Shown piece by piece: positions 1 to 8,599 of a stretch of 64,000 nt of DNA (position 1 is the first letter of the stretch; every line of letters begins with the position of its first letter). A model generated the notes under the pieces. It had not been told where the DNA came from and ran no database searches. It saw only the letters and a list, made by a program, of their open reading frames with translations. A program made the position numbers and the translations under genes. The stretch spans positions 434,001 through 498,000 of the forward strand of contig NZ_JACIDW010000003.1 of NCBI RefSeq assembly GCF_014196505.1, given 5' to 3'. The stretch is from Rhizobium metallidurans (GTDB lineage Bacteria > Pseudomonadota > Alphaproteobacteria > Rhizobiales > Rhizobiaceae).

Positions 1-30
1 TCGAATGCTCTACCGCTGAGCTACCAGGGA
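1..30 (-). tRNA. tRNA-Asn (5' part only, runs off the window)
   Basis: Read on the minus strand, the first 30 bases give a 7-nt acceptor strand TCCCTGG, then a D-arm with stem GCTC/GAGC and loop AGCGGTA, then the start of an anticodon stem TTCGA. The anticodon lies outside the window. The identity Asn (GUU) is inferred from resemblance to rhizobial tRNA-Asn, where the same stem precedes CTGTTAA. The call of a tRNA is firm; the amino acid is not. Confidence 0.75.
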
Positions 31-147
31 TCACCGCTCGCCGCGGTGTGAGTGGGCTAATACAAATGCTTGCTCGATTTGCCAAGCGGTTTTTTCAAAA
101 AAATGACATCTCCTTGCAATCATTCGGGTTATCCCCACATGGTGGGG

Positions 148-432
148 ATGACAGAGAGCCCCAAAAACAACGCCAAACGCTTTGGCATCGATCACGTCAC
201 CGGCCACATCGTCATGGGGTCGACCCGCATTCCGTTGCCGAAGTCGCGCATATCGCGGCTTTTGATCGGCGGACTTCTGGTTTTGGGCGGATGTCTGGGC
301 TTTCTTCCGATCCTCGGCTTCTGGATGATTCCGCTCGGCGTGCTGGTGCTGTCGCACGATCTGCATGTCGCGCGGCGCATGAGACGACGCTTTTCGGTGT
401 GGTGGCAGAGGCGGCGAAATTCCGCCTCCTGA
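148..432 (+). CDS. small membrane protein, PGPGW-like
   Basis: A 94-aa protein with a polar, lysine-containing N-terminus, then a hydrophobic stretch (about residues 40-70) built as [24 protein letters not shown], and an Arg-rich tail ([15 protein letters not shown]). The LPxLGFWMxPLGxLVLxxD pattern is reminiscent of the PGPGW family of small inner-membrane proteins of unknown function, with LGFW in place of PGPGW. In-frame ATG codons also exist at 139 and further upstream; 148 is chosen because the conserved-looking part begins with MTESPKNN and a G-rich stretch lies directly before it. It lies divergent from the tRNA. No specific role can be given. Confidence 0.65.
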   Translation: MTESPKNNAKRFGIDHVTGHIVMGSTRIPLPKSRISRLLIGGLLVLGGCLGFLPILGFWMIPLGVLVLSHDLHVARRMRRRFSVWWQRRRNSAS

Positions 433-565
433 TATCATCGCTTCAGGCGAAGATGCCGGCGATCCGGTGGCAGGCGTCAAGGATCAGCGGAACACCGAGC
501 GCGCGAATGCGTTTATCCTTCAAGCGTTTGAGACGCGATACGCATTAACAGTTCGAAGGTGTACG

Positions 566-1018
566 ATGAGAAAGCTTGCAATCATGATCGTGGCGCTGAC
601 CACCGCAATCAGCGGGGTAGGGCCTGCATTCGCCGAGAACTGGGGCGACTCGCGTTCCGTTCAAAGCCGCGGAACGTTTGGCGATTCCGGGGTCCGCAAC
701 AGCCATATGGGCAATCGTTGCGCCTACTACCGGTGCGGCAACAGATATAGCTACGACAGGCGCAATTACGACAGACGCGACTACAATCGCTACGACGACC
801 GATACTATCGCCGTCACAACAATAACGCTGGCGCCATCATCGGTGGTCTGGCGGCGGGCGCCTTGATCGGCGGAATTATCGCCTCGCAGCCCCGCGCTCC
901 CCGCTATGTCGGCAACGACCATGTCAGCTATTGCTACAGCCGCTATCGCTCGTATCGCGCGTCGGACAATACCTACCAGCCAAACTATGGCCCACGCCGT
1001 CAGTGTGTTGGCCCCTGA
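566..1018 (+). CDS. BA14K-like exported protein
   Basis: A 150-aa protein with a clear signal peptide (residues 1-22, ending VGPAFA), a Tyr/Arg/Asp-rich middle (repeated [14 protein letters not shown] units), a Gly/Ala-rich membrane-like segment ([17 protein letters not shown], about residues 90-106) and a C-terminus [12 protein letters not shown]...NTY...RRQC. That C-terminal Cys/Tyr motif is the hallmark of the BA14K family, named for a Brucella immunogenic lectin-like protein and abundant in Rhizobiales. It probably sits in the periplasm or cell envelope; its function is unknown. An AAGGTG-like ribosome site is just upstream of the ATG at 566, and a good terminator follows the stop. Confidence 0.8.
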   Translation: MRKLAIMIVALTTAISGVGPAFAENWGDSRSVQSRGTFGDSGVRNSHMGNRCAYYRCGNRYSYDRRNYDRRDYNRYDDRYYRRHNNNAGAIIGGLAAGALIGGIIASQPRAPRYVGNDHVSYCYSRYRSYRASDNTYQPNYGPRRQCVGP

Positions 1019-1048
1019 TTGAGCCAAGGCTGGTCTTGGAATGACATG

Positions 1049-1084
1049 AACCTGATCGCCCGAGACGGCGGTCAGGTTTTTTGA
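1049..1084 (+). terminator. rho-independent terminator after BA14K gene
   Basis: Arms AACCTGATCGCC and GGCGGTCAGGTT around a short loop, followed by a run of T. It lies about 30 bases after the stop of the BA14K-like gene and before the oppositely oriented tRNA-Cys. Confidence 0.8.
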
Positions 1085-1153
1085 TGCGTGCAGCACAGAC
1101 CGCGCCACTGCAAGCGCCGCACATGCTGATATAATCATGTATTGGTGAAATTT

Positions 1154-1227
1154 TGGAGGCCTCGCCCGGAATTGAACCGGGGTACAAGGATTTGCAGTCC
1201 TCTGCGTCACCACTCCGCCACGAGGCC
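1154..1227 (-). tRNA. tRNA-Cys (GCA)
   Basis: The minus strand folds as a full 74-nt tRNA: acceptor GGCCTCG pairs with CGAGGCC, the D-arm is GCGG...CGC, the anticodon stem-loop is GAGGA CTGCAAA TCCTT with anticodon GCA (Cys), the T-arm is CCCGG TTCAATT CCGGG, and discriminator T and CCA are encoded. Confidence 0.95.
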
Positions 1228-1405
1228 TCACGACGCTTACATTTAAAAGCGTGGGCGGCATTTAGAATGAATAGAAAACAAGCGCAAGGGGGTTGTTCAA
1301 AAACCTGAGGGATTTCAGGCGTCAAAATTCACCGTGGGACTTGGCACGTCGACAACCGTCCGAAGAACAGCGCAAAAACCCATCTATGGGCCACACGCGC
1401 ATCGA

Positions 1406-1549
1406 TCAGTTGGCGCGCTGCAGCGAGACCAGCGGTGACACGCCATAGGTCGCCACACCAGGAACGCTTGCGCGCACAAGCGGTATCATCACGACGATCG
1501 CCAATAGTCCCCCGATGAAGAGGCCACCCAAAAGAGCTGATTTCGCCAT
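1406..1549 (-). CDS. 47-aa small membrane protein (second of a pair)
   Basis: An ORF starting MAKSALLGGLFIGGLLAIVV with one hydrophobic helix (about residues 5-24) and a short polar C-terminus ending SLQRAN. A G-rich sequence (AGCGGGG) lies 4 bases before the ATG. It starts only 21 bases after the stop of the 58-aa ORF upstream on the same strand, so the two are likely co-transcribed. The single-helix design resembles bacterial small membrane regulators, but I recognise no family. The evidence is the reading frame, ribosome site and spacing only. Confidence 0.5.
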   Translation of the reverse strand: MAKSALLGGLFIGGLLAIVVMIPLVRASVPGVATYGVSPLVSLQRAN

Positions 1550-1570
1550 GATACCCCGCTGGCCTGGTTC

Positions 1571-1747
1571 CTATGCGTTGAAGTCATCGCTAATAAAGCT
1601 GACGAGCACCTGAACGTCTTGGTTGCGGGAACCTATGTTCAAATCTCAGCCTGTCTCCTTTCCCCACAATCCGCAGCACATGAGCGCGATCAACACGGCG
1701 ACGATGAGCAGGTCGAATAGCGTCAAATATTCAGCTATCGCTGACAT
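1571..1747 (-). CDS. 58-aa small membrane protein (first of a pair)
   Basis: The ORF begins MSAIAEYLTLFDLLIVAVLI. One hydrophobic helix (about residues 9-27) is followed by a basic polar segment (RIVGKGDRLRFEHRF) and a tail ending SFISDDFNA. An unusually strong ribosome site (AGGAGGAG, about 6 bases upstream) precedes the ATG, which is the main argument that it is translated. The next ORF on the strand follows after 21 bases. The positive-inside rule predicts a cytoplasmic C-terminal half. No family recognised; function unknown. Confidence 0.55.
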
Positions 1748-1947
1748 GATCTTCTCCTCCTATTCCTCCGGTTGCAATATTATCACAATCTCATGAATGT
1801 TGCCACGGATTGTTCCTCGTCATGAGATGCAACCGGCGGCGCGATCCGAATTCTTGCCGCCGTCGCTCAGTAAGCCTTGAAAGCCGGTTCCCCTGCGATT
1901 AAGACACGGATCAGCTATAAGCGCTTTTCAATGGGCGAGAGGACACT

Positions 1948-2610
1948 ATGAATTTCGAGACGGCACGCGCCAACATGGTCGACAACCAGATCCGCACCAC
2001 GGATGTCACCTCGCACTCCGTGCAGGTCGCTTTCCTTGCCGTGCCGCGTGAGGCTTTCGTCCCGGAAAAGTCCAAGGCGATCTCCTACATCGACGCCGAC
2101 GTCGAGATCTGTCCGGCGGCATCGGGCAAGCCGGCGCGTTTCCTCATGCAGCCGTCGCCGCTCGCCAAGCTGCTGCAGCTCGCCGCCGTGACCAAGGATG
2201 ACGTCGTTCTCGATGTCGGCTGCGGCACCGGTTATGTCTCCGCGCTCTTCTCCAAGCTCGCCGGCTCCGTCGTGGCGCTTGAAGAGGACGAGGCGCTGGC
2301 CGCCGAGGCAACGGCAAACCTTGCCGATTACGCCAATGTGTCCGTGGTCAAGGGATCGCTCGAAGCCGGCAGCGCCAAGGGCGCGCCCTACGATCTGATC
2401 TTCGTCAACGGCGCGGTGGAAGAAGTTCCCGCGTCGCTCTTCGCGCAGCTGCGCGAAGGCGGTCGCCTTGTCGCCATCAAGGGATATGGCGGTTCGGCGC
2501 GGGCGACGGTGTTCGTCAGCGAGCGCGGCGCGGTCTCCGAAAACGTCTTCTTCAACGCCTCCGTCAAGCCGCTGCCGGGCTTCGCCAAGGCACGCGAATT
2601 CGTGTTCTAA
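1948..2610 (+). CDS. protein-L-isoaspartate O-methyltransferase family protein
   Basis: A 220-aa class I SAM-dependent methyltransferase of the PCMT family: N-terminal MNFETARANMVDNQIR (the family's typical beginning), SAM-binding motif VLDVGCGTGYV at about residues 87-97, acidic VALEEDEALA at the end of strand 2, and motif YDLIFVNGAVEEVP. True Pcm enzymes repair isoaspartyl residues; this divergent paralogue may have another substrate. A second, more canonical pcm lies at 24436-25089. In Sinorhizobium meliloti, as I remember it, tolC follows this gene; here popZ follows directly. GAGAGG-type ribosome site before the ATG. Confidence 0.85.
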   Translation: MNFETARANMVDNQIRTTDVTSHSVQVAFLAVPREAFVPEKSKAISYIDADVEICPAASGKPARFLMQPSPLAKLLQLAAVTKDDVVLDVGCGTGYVSALFSKLAGSVVALEEDEALAAEATANLADYANVSVVKGSLEAGSAKGAPYDLIFVNGAVEEVPASLFAQLREGGRLVAIKGYGGSARATVFVSERGAVSENVFFNASVKPLPGFAKAREFVF

Positions 2611-2638
2611 GCGACACGCGACGTGGGTTGTCGATGAT

Positions 2639-2668
2639 GCGGGCGCCACTGGCGCCCGTTTCCGTTTC
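2639..2668 (+). terminator. probable terminator after PCMT-family gene
   Basis: GGGCGCC-act-GGCGCCC hairpin followed by the T-rich GTTTCCGTTTC, 28 bases after the stop codon. The stem is perfect but the T run is interrupted. Confidence 0.5.
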
Positions 2669-2832
2669 AGGCCGGCCTTCGAAGGAACCGTTGACCTTTC
2701 AGAAAACTGTGCAAAGCGGCAGTCATTTGATTCGCGATGATTTTTTTCCCCGATCGGCTATCCTACAGTCTGGGTGATTCGGATGCCGGCACCTCGCAAT
2801 CCGATCGTTGTTCGGGAATAACGGGGATAGAT

Positions 2833-3774
2833 ATGGCTCAGCCAAGCGTAGCGCGTGAACCGTCCATGGAAGAAATCCTGGCGTCGATCCGCCAGATCAT
2901 CGAAAGCAATGAACCGGGCGCGGGCAGGGCACTCTCCGCATCGCTGCCGCCTGTTTATGGTGATGATGAAGACGATCACGGCTCCGACATTCATCTGACG
3001 GTCGATCAGGCCTATGCCGGCGTGGAATTCCCCGATCCCGCGCCGCAGCAGGCCGATCCGCGCTTCGTCGCCGCCAATTCCGCGGGCTCCGCGCCCGCTC
3101 AGGAAGCACCGCGCGCCGCCATGTCGCTGGCCGATGTCGCGGCTCGCGTTCGTGCCGCCTCCGAGCGCAACACCCTGCAGCCGCCGCGCGAACCGCCTCT
3201 CGAATTCCGCCAGCAGCTGGCCCCGGCTCCCGTCGCTCCCACCCCCATTGCATCGGCGCCCGTCATGGACGCTCAGCCGCGGCAGCAGGCCGTTGAAGAG
3301 CAACAGCCGGTGATGCACCAGGTCGCTCCGGCGCCGCAGCCCGAGCCCGTGCTGGCCGAAGAGCCGGCCGCGATGCCGTTCGATCTGCCGTCACAGTCGC
3401 AGCCCGTGGAAGCCGAAGCCGTTCAGCCCGCCGCGGCGCCGGTTCAGGAGCAGGTCGCCATCGCGCCGCCCATGTCCGCAGCACCCATCGCGGCACAGCC
3501 GGTCGCTGCGCCGCTGTCGGATCGCCTTCTGCCGAGCCTGATGGATGAAACCCAGCAGTCGCTGCTGTCGCAGGATGCCGGCCTGCAGATCGCCCGCTCC
3601 TTCGAGGAGCTGGCTGCAGCCATCGATGGCGCCGAGCGTCGCTCGCTGGATGAGATCGCCGAAGACATGCTGCGCCCGATGCTGCGCGATTGGCTCGACG
3701 ACAACCTGCCGACGCTGGTCGAGCGCCTGGTGCGCGAAGAAATCGAGCGCGTGGCGCGCGGCCCGCGCCGCTGA
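2833..3774 (+). CDS. popZ: PopZ polar organizing protein (DUF2497)
   Basis: A 313-aa protein with the DUF2497 layout: short N-terminal helix SMEEILASIRQIIE (about residues 10-24), a long Pro/Ala/Gln/Glu-rich disordered middle, and a conserved C-terminal helical region LDEIAEDMLRPMLRDWLDDN followed by LPTLVERLVREEIERVARG. In Caulobacter PopZ self-assembles at the pole and tethers ParB/chromosome origins; in Agrobacterium it marks the growth pole and is needed for division. The start at 2833 is chosen because MAQPSVAREPSMEEIL is where conservation begins; an in-frame upstream ATG at 2737 would add an implausible leader. Its position just before valS is the usual rhizobial one. Confidence 0.88.
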   Translation: MAQPSVAREPSMEEILASIRQIIESNEPGAGRALSASLPPVYGDDEDDHGSDIHLTVDQAYAGVEFPDPAPQQADPRFVAANSAGSAPAQEAPRAAMSLADVAARVRAASERNTLQPPREPPLEFRQQLAPAPVAPTPIASAPVMDAQPRQQAVEEQQPVMHQVAPAPQPEPVLAEEPAAMPFDLPSQSQPVEAEAVQPAAAPVQEQVAIAPPMSAAPIAAQPVAAPLSDRLLPSLMDETQQSLLSQDAGLQIARSFEELAAAIDGAERRSLDEIAEDMLRPMLRDWLDDNLPTLVERLVREEIERVARGPRR

Positions 3775-3798
3775 CCGGATTCCGCGACCCTTTCAAAG

Positions 3799-3829
3799 AG
3801 CCGCTCCGGTCTCCGGGGCGGCTTTTTTA
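3799..3829 (+). terminator. rho-independent terminator after popZ
   Basis: AGCCGCTCCGG-tct-CCGGGGCGGCT stem (one G-U pair) followed by six T, between popZ and valS. Confidence 0.85.
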
Positions 3830-3894
3830 TTGACTTGCTGGCGGGCATCCTATTTACAACCCGCATCCAGAAAACCTCCAGATTTGGTCCAAAA

Positions 3895-6738
3895 ATGCTC
3901 GAAAAGACCTACGATTCCGCAGCCGTTGAACCGAAGATCGCCGCGAAATGGGACGAGGCGGACGCTTTCCGCGCGGGCGCCAACGCCAAGCCGGGCGCCG
4001 ACAGCTTCACCATCGTGATCCCGCCGCCGAACGTGACGGGTTCGCTGCACATGGGCCACGCGCTGAACAATACGCTGCAGGACATCATGGTCCGCTTCGA
4101 GCGCATGCGCGGCAAGGACGTGCTGTGGCAGCCGGGCATGGACCATGCCGGCATCGCCACGCAGATGGTCGTCGAGCGCAAGCTGATGGAACAGCAGCTT
4201 CCGGGCCGCCGCGACATGGGCCGCGAAGCCTTCATCGACAAGGTCTGGGAGTGGAAGAACGAGTCGGGCGGCCTGATCTTCAACCAGCTGAAGCGCCTCG
4301 GCGCCTCCTGTGACTGGTCGCGCGAGCGCTTCACCATGGACGAAGGCCTGTCCGAGGCCGTCCTCGAAGTCTTCGTCAGCCTCTACAAGGAAGGCCTGAT
4401 CTACAAGGACAAGCGCCTGGTCAACTGGGACCCCAAGCTCCTGACCGCGATTTCGGACCTCGAAGTCGAGCAGCATGAAGTCAAGGGCAACCTCTGGCAC
4501 CTGCGCTACCCGCTGGAAAAGGGCGTCACCTACCAGCACCCGATCGCCTTCGACGAAGACGGCAAGCCGACGGAATTCGAAACCCGCGACTATCTGGTCG
4601 TTGCCACCACGCGTCCGGAAACGATGCTTGGCGACACCGGCGTTGCCGTCAATCCCGATGACGAGCGCTACAAGGGCATCGTCGGCAAGCATGTCGTGCT
4701 GCCGATCGTCGGCCGCCGTATCCCGATCGTCGCTGACGCCTACGCCGACCCGACCACGGGCACCGGCGCCGTCAAGCTGACGCCTGCCCACGATTTCAAC
4801 GACTTCGACGTCGGCAAGCGCGCCGGCCTGCGCGCCATCAACATCATGAATGTCGATGGCACGATCACCATCAAGGAGAACGAGGACTTCCTCGAAGGTC
4901 TCGACAATCCGGCGGCCCTTCACGGCGCCTGGGATCGCCTCGAGGGTCAGGATCGCTTCACCGCCCGCAAGATAATCGTGGAGATATTCGAAGAGGCCGG
5001 CCTGCTCGACCAGATCGAGCCGCACAAGCACATGGTTCCGCATGGCGACCGTGGCGGCGTTCCGATCGAGCCGCGTCTCACCGAACAGTGGTATGTCGAT
5101 GCCCACACGCTGGCGCAGCCGGCGATCGCCTCGGTTCGCGAGGGCCGCACCAACTTCGTTCCGAAAAACTGGGACAAGACCTATTACGAGTGGATGGACA
5201 ACATCCAGCCCTGGTGCATCTCGCGCCAGCTCTGGTGGGGACACCAGATCCCCGCCTGGTATGGTCCCGATGGTCAGGTCTTCGTCGAAAAGACCGAAGA
5301 GGAGGCCCTGCAGGCCGCCATCCAGCATTACATCGCCCATGAAGGCCCGTGGAAGGCCTGGGTCGAGGAGAAGCTCGAGAATTTCAAGCCGGGCGAGATC
5401 CTGATACGCGACGAAGACGTGCTCGACACCTGGTTCTCGTCGGCGCTCTGGCCGTTCTCGACGCTCGGCTGGCCTGAGCAGACGCCGGAACTGGCGCGCT
5501 ATTATCCGACCAACGTTCTGGTCACCGGCTTCGACATCATCTTCTTCTGGGTCGCCCGCATGATGATGATGGGGCTGCACTTCATGAAGGACGAGGATGG
5601 CGTTCCGGTCGAACCGTTCAACACCGTCTACGTTCACGCGCTGGTTCGCGACAAGAACGGCCAGAAGATGTCGAAGTCGAAGGGCAACGTCATCGACCCG
5701 CTGGAACTGATCGACGAGTACGGCGCCGACGCGCTGCGTTTCACGCTGGCGATCATGGCGGCGCAGGGCCGCGACGTGAAGCTCGATCCGGCCCGCATCG
5801 CCGGCTACCGCAATTTCGGCACCAAGCTCTGGAACGCCACGCGCTTCGCCGAGATGAACGGCGTCGTCAACGATCCGCATTTCATTCCCGAGGCGGCCGA
5901 GCTCACGGTCAACCGCTGGATATTGACGGAACTGGCCCGCACCGAACGCGACGTCACCGAGGCGATCGAAGCCTACCGCTTCAACGATGCCGCCGGCGTG
6001 CTCTATCGCTTCGTCTGGAACCAGGTCTGCGACTGGTATCTCGAGCTGCTGAAGCCGATCTTCGGCGGCACGGACGAGGGCGCCAAGAAGGAGGCGCAGT
6101 CCTGCGTCGCCTACGTGCTCGAAGAGATCTACAAGCTGCTGCATCCGTTCATGCCCTTCATGACCGAAGAGCTCTGGGCGCATACGGCGGGCGAGGGCCG
6201 CGAGCGCGATGGTCTGGTCTGCCACGCCGAATGGCCGTCGCCGTCCTACGCCGACGATACGGCGGCCGACGAGATCAACTGGCTGATCGATCTGGTCTCC
6301 AACATCCGCTCGGTTCGCTCGGAAATGAACGTGCCGCCCTCGGCGGTCGCGCCGCTCGTCTTCGTCAACGCCAACAGCCTGACGCGTGACCGCCTGTCGC
6401 GTCACGACGCGGCGATCAAGCGTCTGGCGCGTGTCGACGGCATTTCTCTCGCCGAACAGGCGCCCAAGGGGGCAGCCCAGATCGTGGCGGGTGAGGCGAC
6501 GGTCTGCCTGCCGCTCGGCGCGCTGATCGATCTCGGCGCCGAAAAGGCCCGCCTTGAAAAGGCGATCGCCAAGACCGAGGCCGAAATGGCGAGGATCAAC
6601 GGCAAGCTCTCGAACGAGAAGTTCGTCGCCAACGCCAACCCGGAGGTCGTCGCGGCCGAACGGGAGCGCCTGGAGGAGCTGACGGTCCAGCTCGCGAGCC
6701 TCAAGATCGCGCTGTCGCGTGTAGCCGAGGCGGAGTAA
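3895..6738 (+). CDS. valS: valine--tRNA ligase
   Basis: A 947-aa class Ia aminoacyl-tRNA synthetase charging tRNA-Val. Visible hallmarks: PPPNVTGSLHMGHA (HIGH motif, residues 52-55), the CP1 editing region with TTRPETMLGDT and KLTPAHDFNDF, GQKMSKSKGNVIDP (KMSKS at about 592-596), an anticodon-binding domain (NQVCDWYLELLKP...HPFMPFMTEELW) and a C-terminal coiled-coil (EKARLEKAIAKTEAEMARING) typical of ValS and absent from IleS/LeuS. The start MLEKTYDSAAVEPK at 3895 is standard for the family; the frame extends upstream without similarity. Length is normal. A terminator follows. Confidence 0.97.
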   Translation: MLEKTYDSAAVEPKIAAKWDEADAFRAGANAKPGADSFTIVIPPPNVTGSLHMGHALNNTLQDIMVRFERMRGKDVLWQPGMDHAGIATQMVVERKLMEQQLPGRRDMGREAFIDKVWEWKNESGGLIFNQLKRLGASCDWSRERFTMDEGLSEAVLEVFVSLYKEGLIYKDKRLVNWDPKLLTAISDLEVEQHEVKGNLWHLRYPLEKGVTYQHPIAFDEDGKPTEFETRDYLVVATTRPETMLGDTGVAVNPDDERYKGIVGKHVVLPIVGRRIPIVADAYADPTTGTGAVKLTPAHDFNDFDVGKRAGLRAINIMNVDGTITIKENEDFLEGLDNPAALHGAWDRLEGQDRFTARKIIVEIFEEAGLLDQIEPHKHMVPHGDRGGVPIEPRLTEQWYVDAHTLAQPAIASVREGRTNFVPKNWDKTYYEWMDNIQPWCISRQLWWGHQIPAWYGPDGQVFVEKTEEEALQAAIQHYIAHEGPWKAWVEEKLENFKPGEILIRDEDVLDTWFSSALWPFSTLGWPEQTPELARYYPTNVLVTGFDIIFFWVARMMMMGLHFMKDEDGVPVEPFNTVYVHALVRDKNGQKMSKSKGNVIDPLELIDEYGADALRFTLAIMAAQGRDVKLDPARIAGYRNFGTKLWNATRFAEMNGVVNDPHFIPEAAELTVNRWILTELARTERDVTEAIEAYRFNDAAGVLYRFVWNQVCDWYLELLKPIFGGTDEGAKKEAQSCVAYVLEEIYKLLHPFMPFMTEELWAHTAGEGRERDGLVCHAEWPSPSYADDTAADEINWLIDLVSNIRSVRSEMNVPPSAVAPLVFVNANSLTRDRLSRHDAAIKRLARVDGISLAEQAPKGAAQIVAGEATVCLPLGALIDLGAEKARLEKAIAKTEAEMARINGKLSNEKFVANANPEVVAAERERLEELTVQLASLKIALSRVAEAE

Positions 6739-6765
6739 AATCAACTTTTAATAGTATTTCATTCC

Positions 6766-6798
6766 AAGGCGTCTGATGGTGAATCAGGCGCCTTTTTT
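6766..6798 (+). terminator. rho-independent terminator after valS
   Basis: AAGGCGTCTGAT / ATCAGGCGCCTT stem-loop followed by six T, about 28 bases after the valS stop. Confidence 0.88.
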
Positions 6799-7131
6799 CG
6801 AAAAATTAACCGTAACGAGGCCCGGCTCCGCCATAACTTGGCCGATGGGACGCCTTTTTCCGGCTTTTCCACGAAGTTTTTTCTAAAAATAGAACTGTTG
6901 TCAGAAGGTAACATAATTGTGCTCGTATAGAACGATTGCTCTATCACCTGATTGATTCCAGCAATTTTTGAGACGTATTTTCTAATATGGGGAAATTTTG
7001 ACGTGCCCGTCAATTTTTTACGTAAAGCATCCATTAGCTCACTTTTCAATCGCGCCCGGTCACGAAGTTGCCATTTTAACCTCTCGCCGTCACAGTCCCA
7101 CCATCGCAATTGCCTCAGTGGGGGAGACACC
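6799..7131 (+). promoter_or_regulatory. AT-rich leader of the FadL-like gene with inverted repeat
   Basis: No supported gene lies here. The stretch is visibly AT-richer than its surroundings and contains an inverted repeat TTGACG-TGCC-CGTCAA at 6998-7013 followed by six T (7014-7019). This could be an operator for the outer-membrane gene at 7132, or a leader terminator/attenuator; the sequence alone does not separate the two. Antisense reading frames here have no protein-like features. Confidence 0.35.
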
Positions 7132-8364
7132 TTGGCATCTCGTAAGGTTTTGGCAGTAACCCTGCCGCTTGTTATGTTGTCGGCGCTCGCCCAGCCTGCC
7201 TTCGCGGGCGGTCTGGATCGTGGCGGCTATAATATCGATCAGTTGTTCGATGCATCGCAGTTCTCTATTCAGTCCGGCGTGATCTACGTCATGCCGCAGC
7301 GCAAGCTGAAGAATGTGCAGGACTTGCAGACTACATCGCCTTTGTTGGGCGGCAACGGCAACCTGAATGGACGTTCCAGTACGGCGGATGACACGGAAAA
7401 TTACGCTGTACCGTATGGTGGTATAAAGGCCGGTTACGGCGATCTCGACTGCCTTGTCGATTATTCGGAACCGTTCGGCGCACATACGAACCCGGGTGCC
7501 AATTGGGCCGGCGCGAACAACAATATCGAGACGAAGATTACCACGCGAAATTATGGTGCCACGTGTTCCTATAAGTTCGACGTCGGACCGGGCCAGCTGC
7601 GTGTCATAGGCGGAACTTTCTATCAAGAAGTAGAAGGTTTCAAGGAGAGGCTGGTCTACTCGTTTGGAGCGCCACCGTTGCCGAACGGAACTGGTCGTCT
7701 TGACCTTGAAGACCAGGCGTGGGGTTGGCGCGCCGGTGTTGCCTACGAGATTCCTGAATATGCGCTTCGCGCCAGCTTGATTTACAACAGTCGCGTAAAG
7801 TACGACAACCTCACTGGCACCGTCGATCTTACCAACTCGCCGCTGACACCAGGATACGGCGGCAAGATTACGAATGTAACGGGATCCGCCGAAGCCCCTG
7901 ACTCACTTGAACTTAAAGTGCAAAGCGGAATTGCTACTGATTGGCTGGCGTTTGGTTCGGTTAAATGGACTAATTGGAGCGTTCTGCAAACGGTTCCGTT
8001 CAGGGACGCCGCTGGTGTCGAACTTGCATCTCTGGATCTTGCCTACCGCGATGGCTGGACGACGACAGCCGGTATCGGCCACAAGTTCAACGATCAGTGG
8101 AGTGGTGCGGTCAGCCTGACGTGGGACCGTGGCACAAGCGACGGCTACGGCTCGCAGACGGACACCTGGCTGCTTGGCTTGGGTGCGGCTTACAGCCCGA
8201 CCGAGAATATCGAGTGGCGTCTTGCGGGATCGCTCGGAATTATGACGAGCGGCGAGTCTGGCACGATCGTGAAGGACGGCGTCACTTACGGCGACGATGT
8301 CACATATTCCTTCGGAAACGATCTGGTGGCGGCCATCTCCACCAGCATCAAGGTCAAGTTCTGA
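7132..8364 (+). CDS. FadL/OmpP1-family outer-membrane protein
   Basis: A 410-aa outer-membrane beta-barrel protein. It starts at TTG 7132, with GGGGGAGA 6-13 bases upstream, giving the signal peptide MASRKVLAVTLPLVMLSALA-QPAFA (cleavage near residue 25). The mature part has alternating hydrophobic/aromatic strands and ends in the barrel signature ...SIKVKF with terminal Phe. Segments such as YRASLIYNSRVKYDN..G, SVKWTNWSVL and LDLAYRDGWTTTAGIGHKFN are typical of the FadL/OmpP1/TodX family, which moves long-chain fatty acids or hydrophobic compounds across the outer membrane. The substrate is not predictable. Codon use is less GC-biased than in valS or exoR. A terminator follows. Confidence 0.85.
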   Translation: MASRKVLAVTLPLVMLSALAQPAFAGGLDRGGYNIDQLFDASQFSIQSGVIYVMPQRKLKNVQDLQTTSPLLGGNGNLNGRSSTADDTENYAVPYGGIKAGYGDLDCLVDYSEPFGAHTNPGANWAGANNNIETKITTRNYGATCSYKFDVGPGQLRVIGGTFYQEVEGFKERLVYSFGAPPLPNGTGRLDLEDQAWGWRAGVAYEIPEYALRASLIYNSRVKYDNLTGTVDLTNSPLTPGYGGKITNVTGSAEAPDSLELKVQSGIATDWLAFGSVKWTNWSVLQTVPFRDAAGVELASLDLAYRDGWTTTAGIGHKFNDQWSGAVSLTWDRGTSDGYGSQTDTWLLGLGAAYSPTENIEWRLAGSLGIMTSGESGTIVKDGVTYGDDVTYSFGNDLVAAISTSIKVKF

Positions 8365-8385
8365 CCCGCCAAGATCAGTGCAAGT

Positions 8386-8416
8386 GAAAGCCCGGCGAAA
8401 TGTCGGGCTTTTCTTT
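8386..8416 (+). terminator. rho-independent terminator after FadL-like gene
   Basis: AAGCCCG...CGGGCTT stem followed by TTTCTTT, about 22 bases after the stop. Confidence 0.8.
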
Positions 8417-8599
8417 GTCCGGGCGCCATTAAGCATGCTCCGCTGGCGTGTCAATTTGTGACGATTCAGCAACAGTTTTTTTTGAGTGTTCGCGTATGAT
8501 GAGCTCCAATACGAATTGTCCATTTCCCGCCACAAACTAGGCGCAGCGGTAATGTCGGGCGAGGGAATGACAGGCATAGGGTGCGCGTAAAAGAGTAAG

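Noticed and set aside
3850..6744. 964-aa open frame on the minus strand opposite valS
   Set aside because: It is the exact shadow of valS in a high-GC gene with few stop codons; its composition (Asp/Arg/Val/His-rich) and lack of any motif mark it as antisense noise.
6759..7130. 123-aa minus-strand frame between valS and the FadL-like gene
   Set aside because: It begins in the ribosome site of the FadL-like gene and reads through the valS terminator; no domain or ribosome site.
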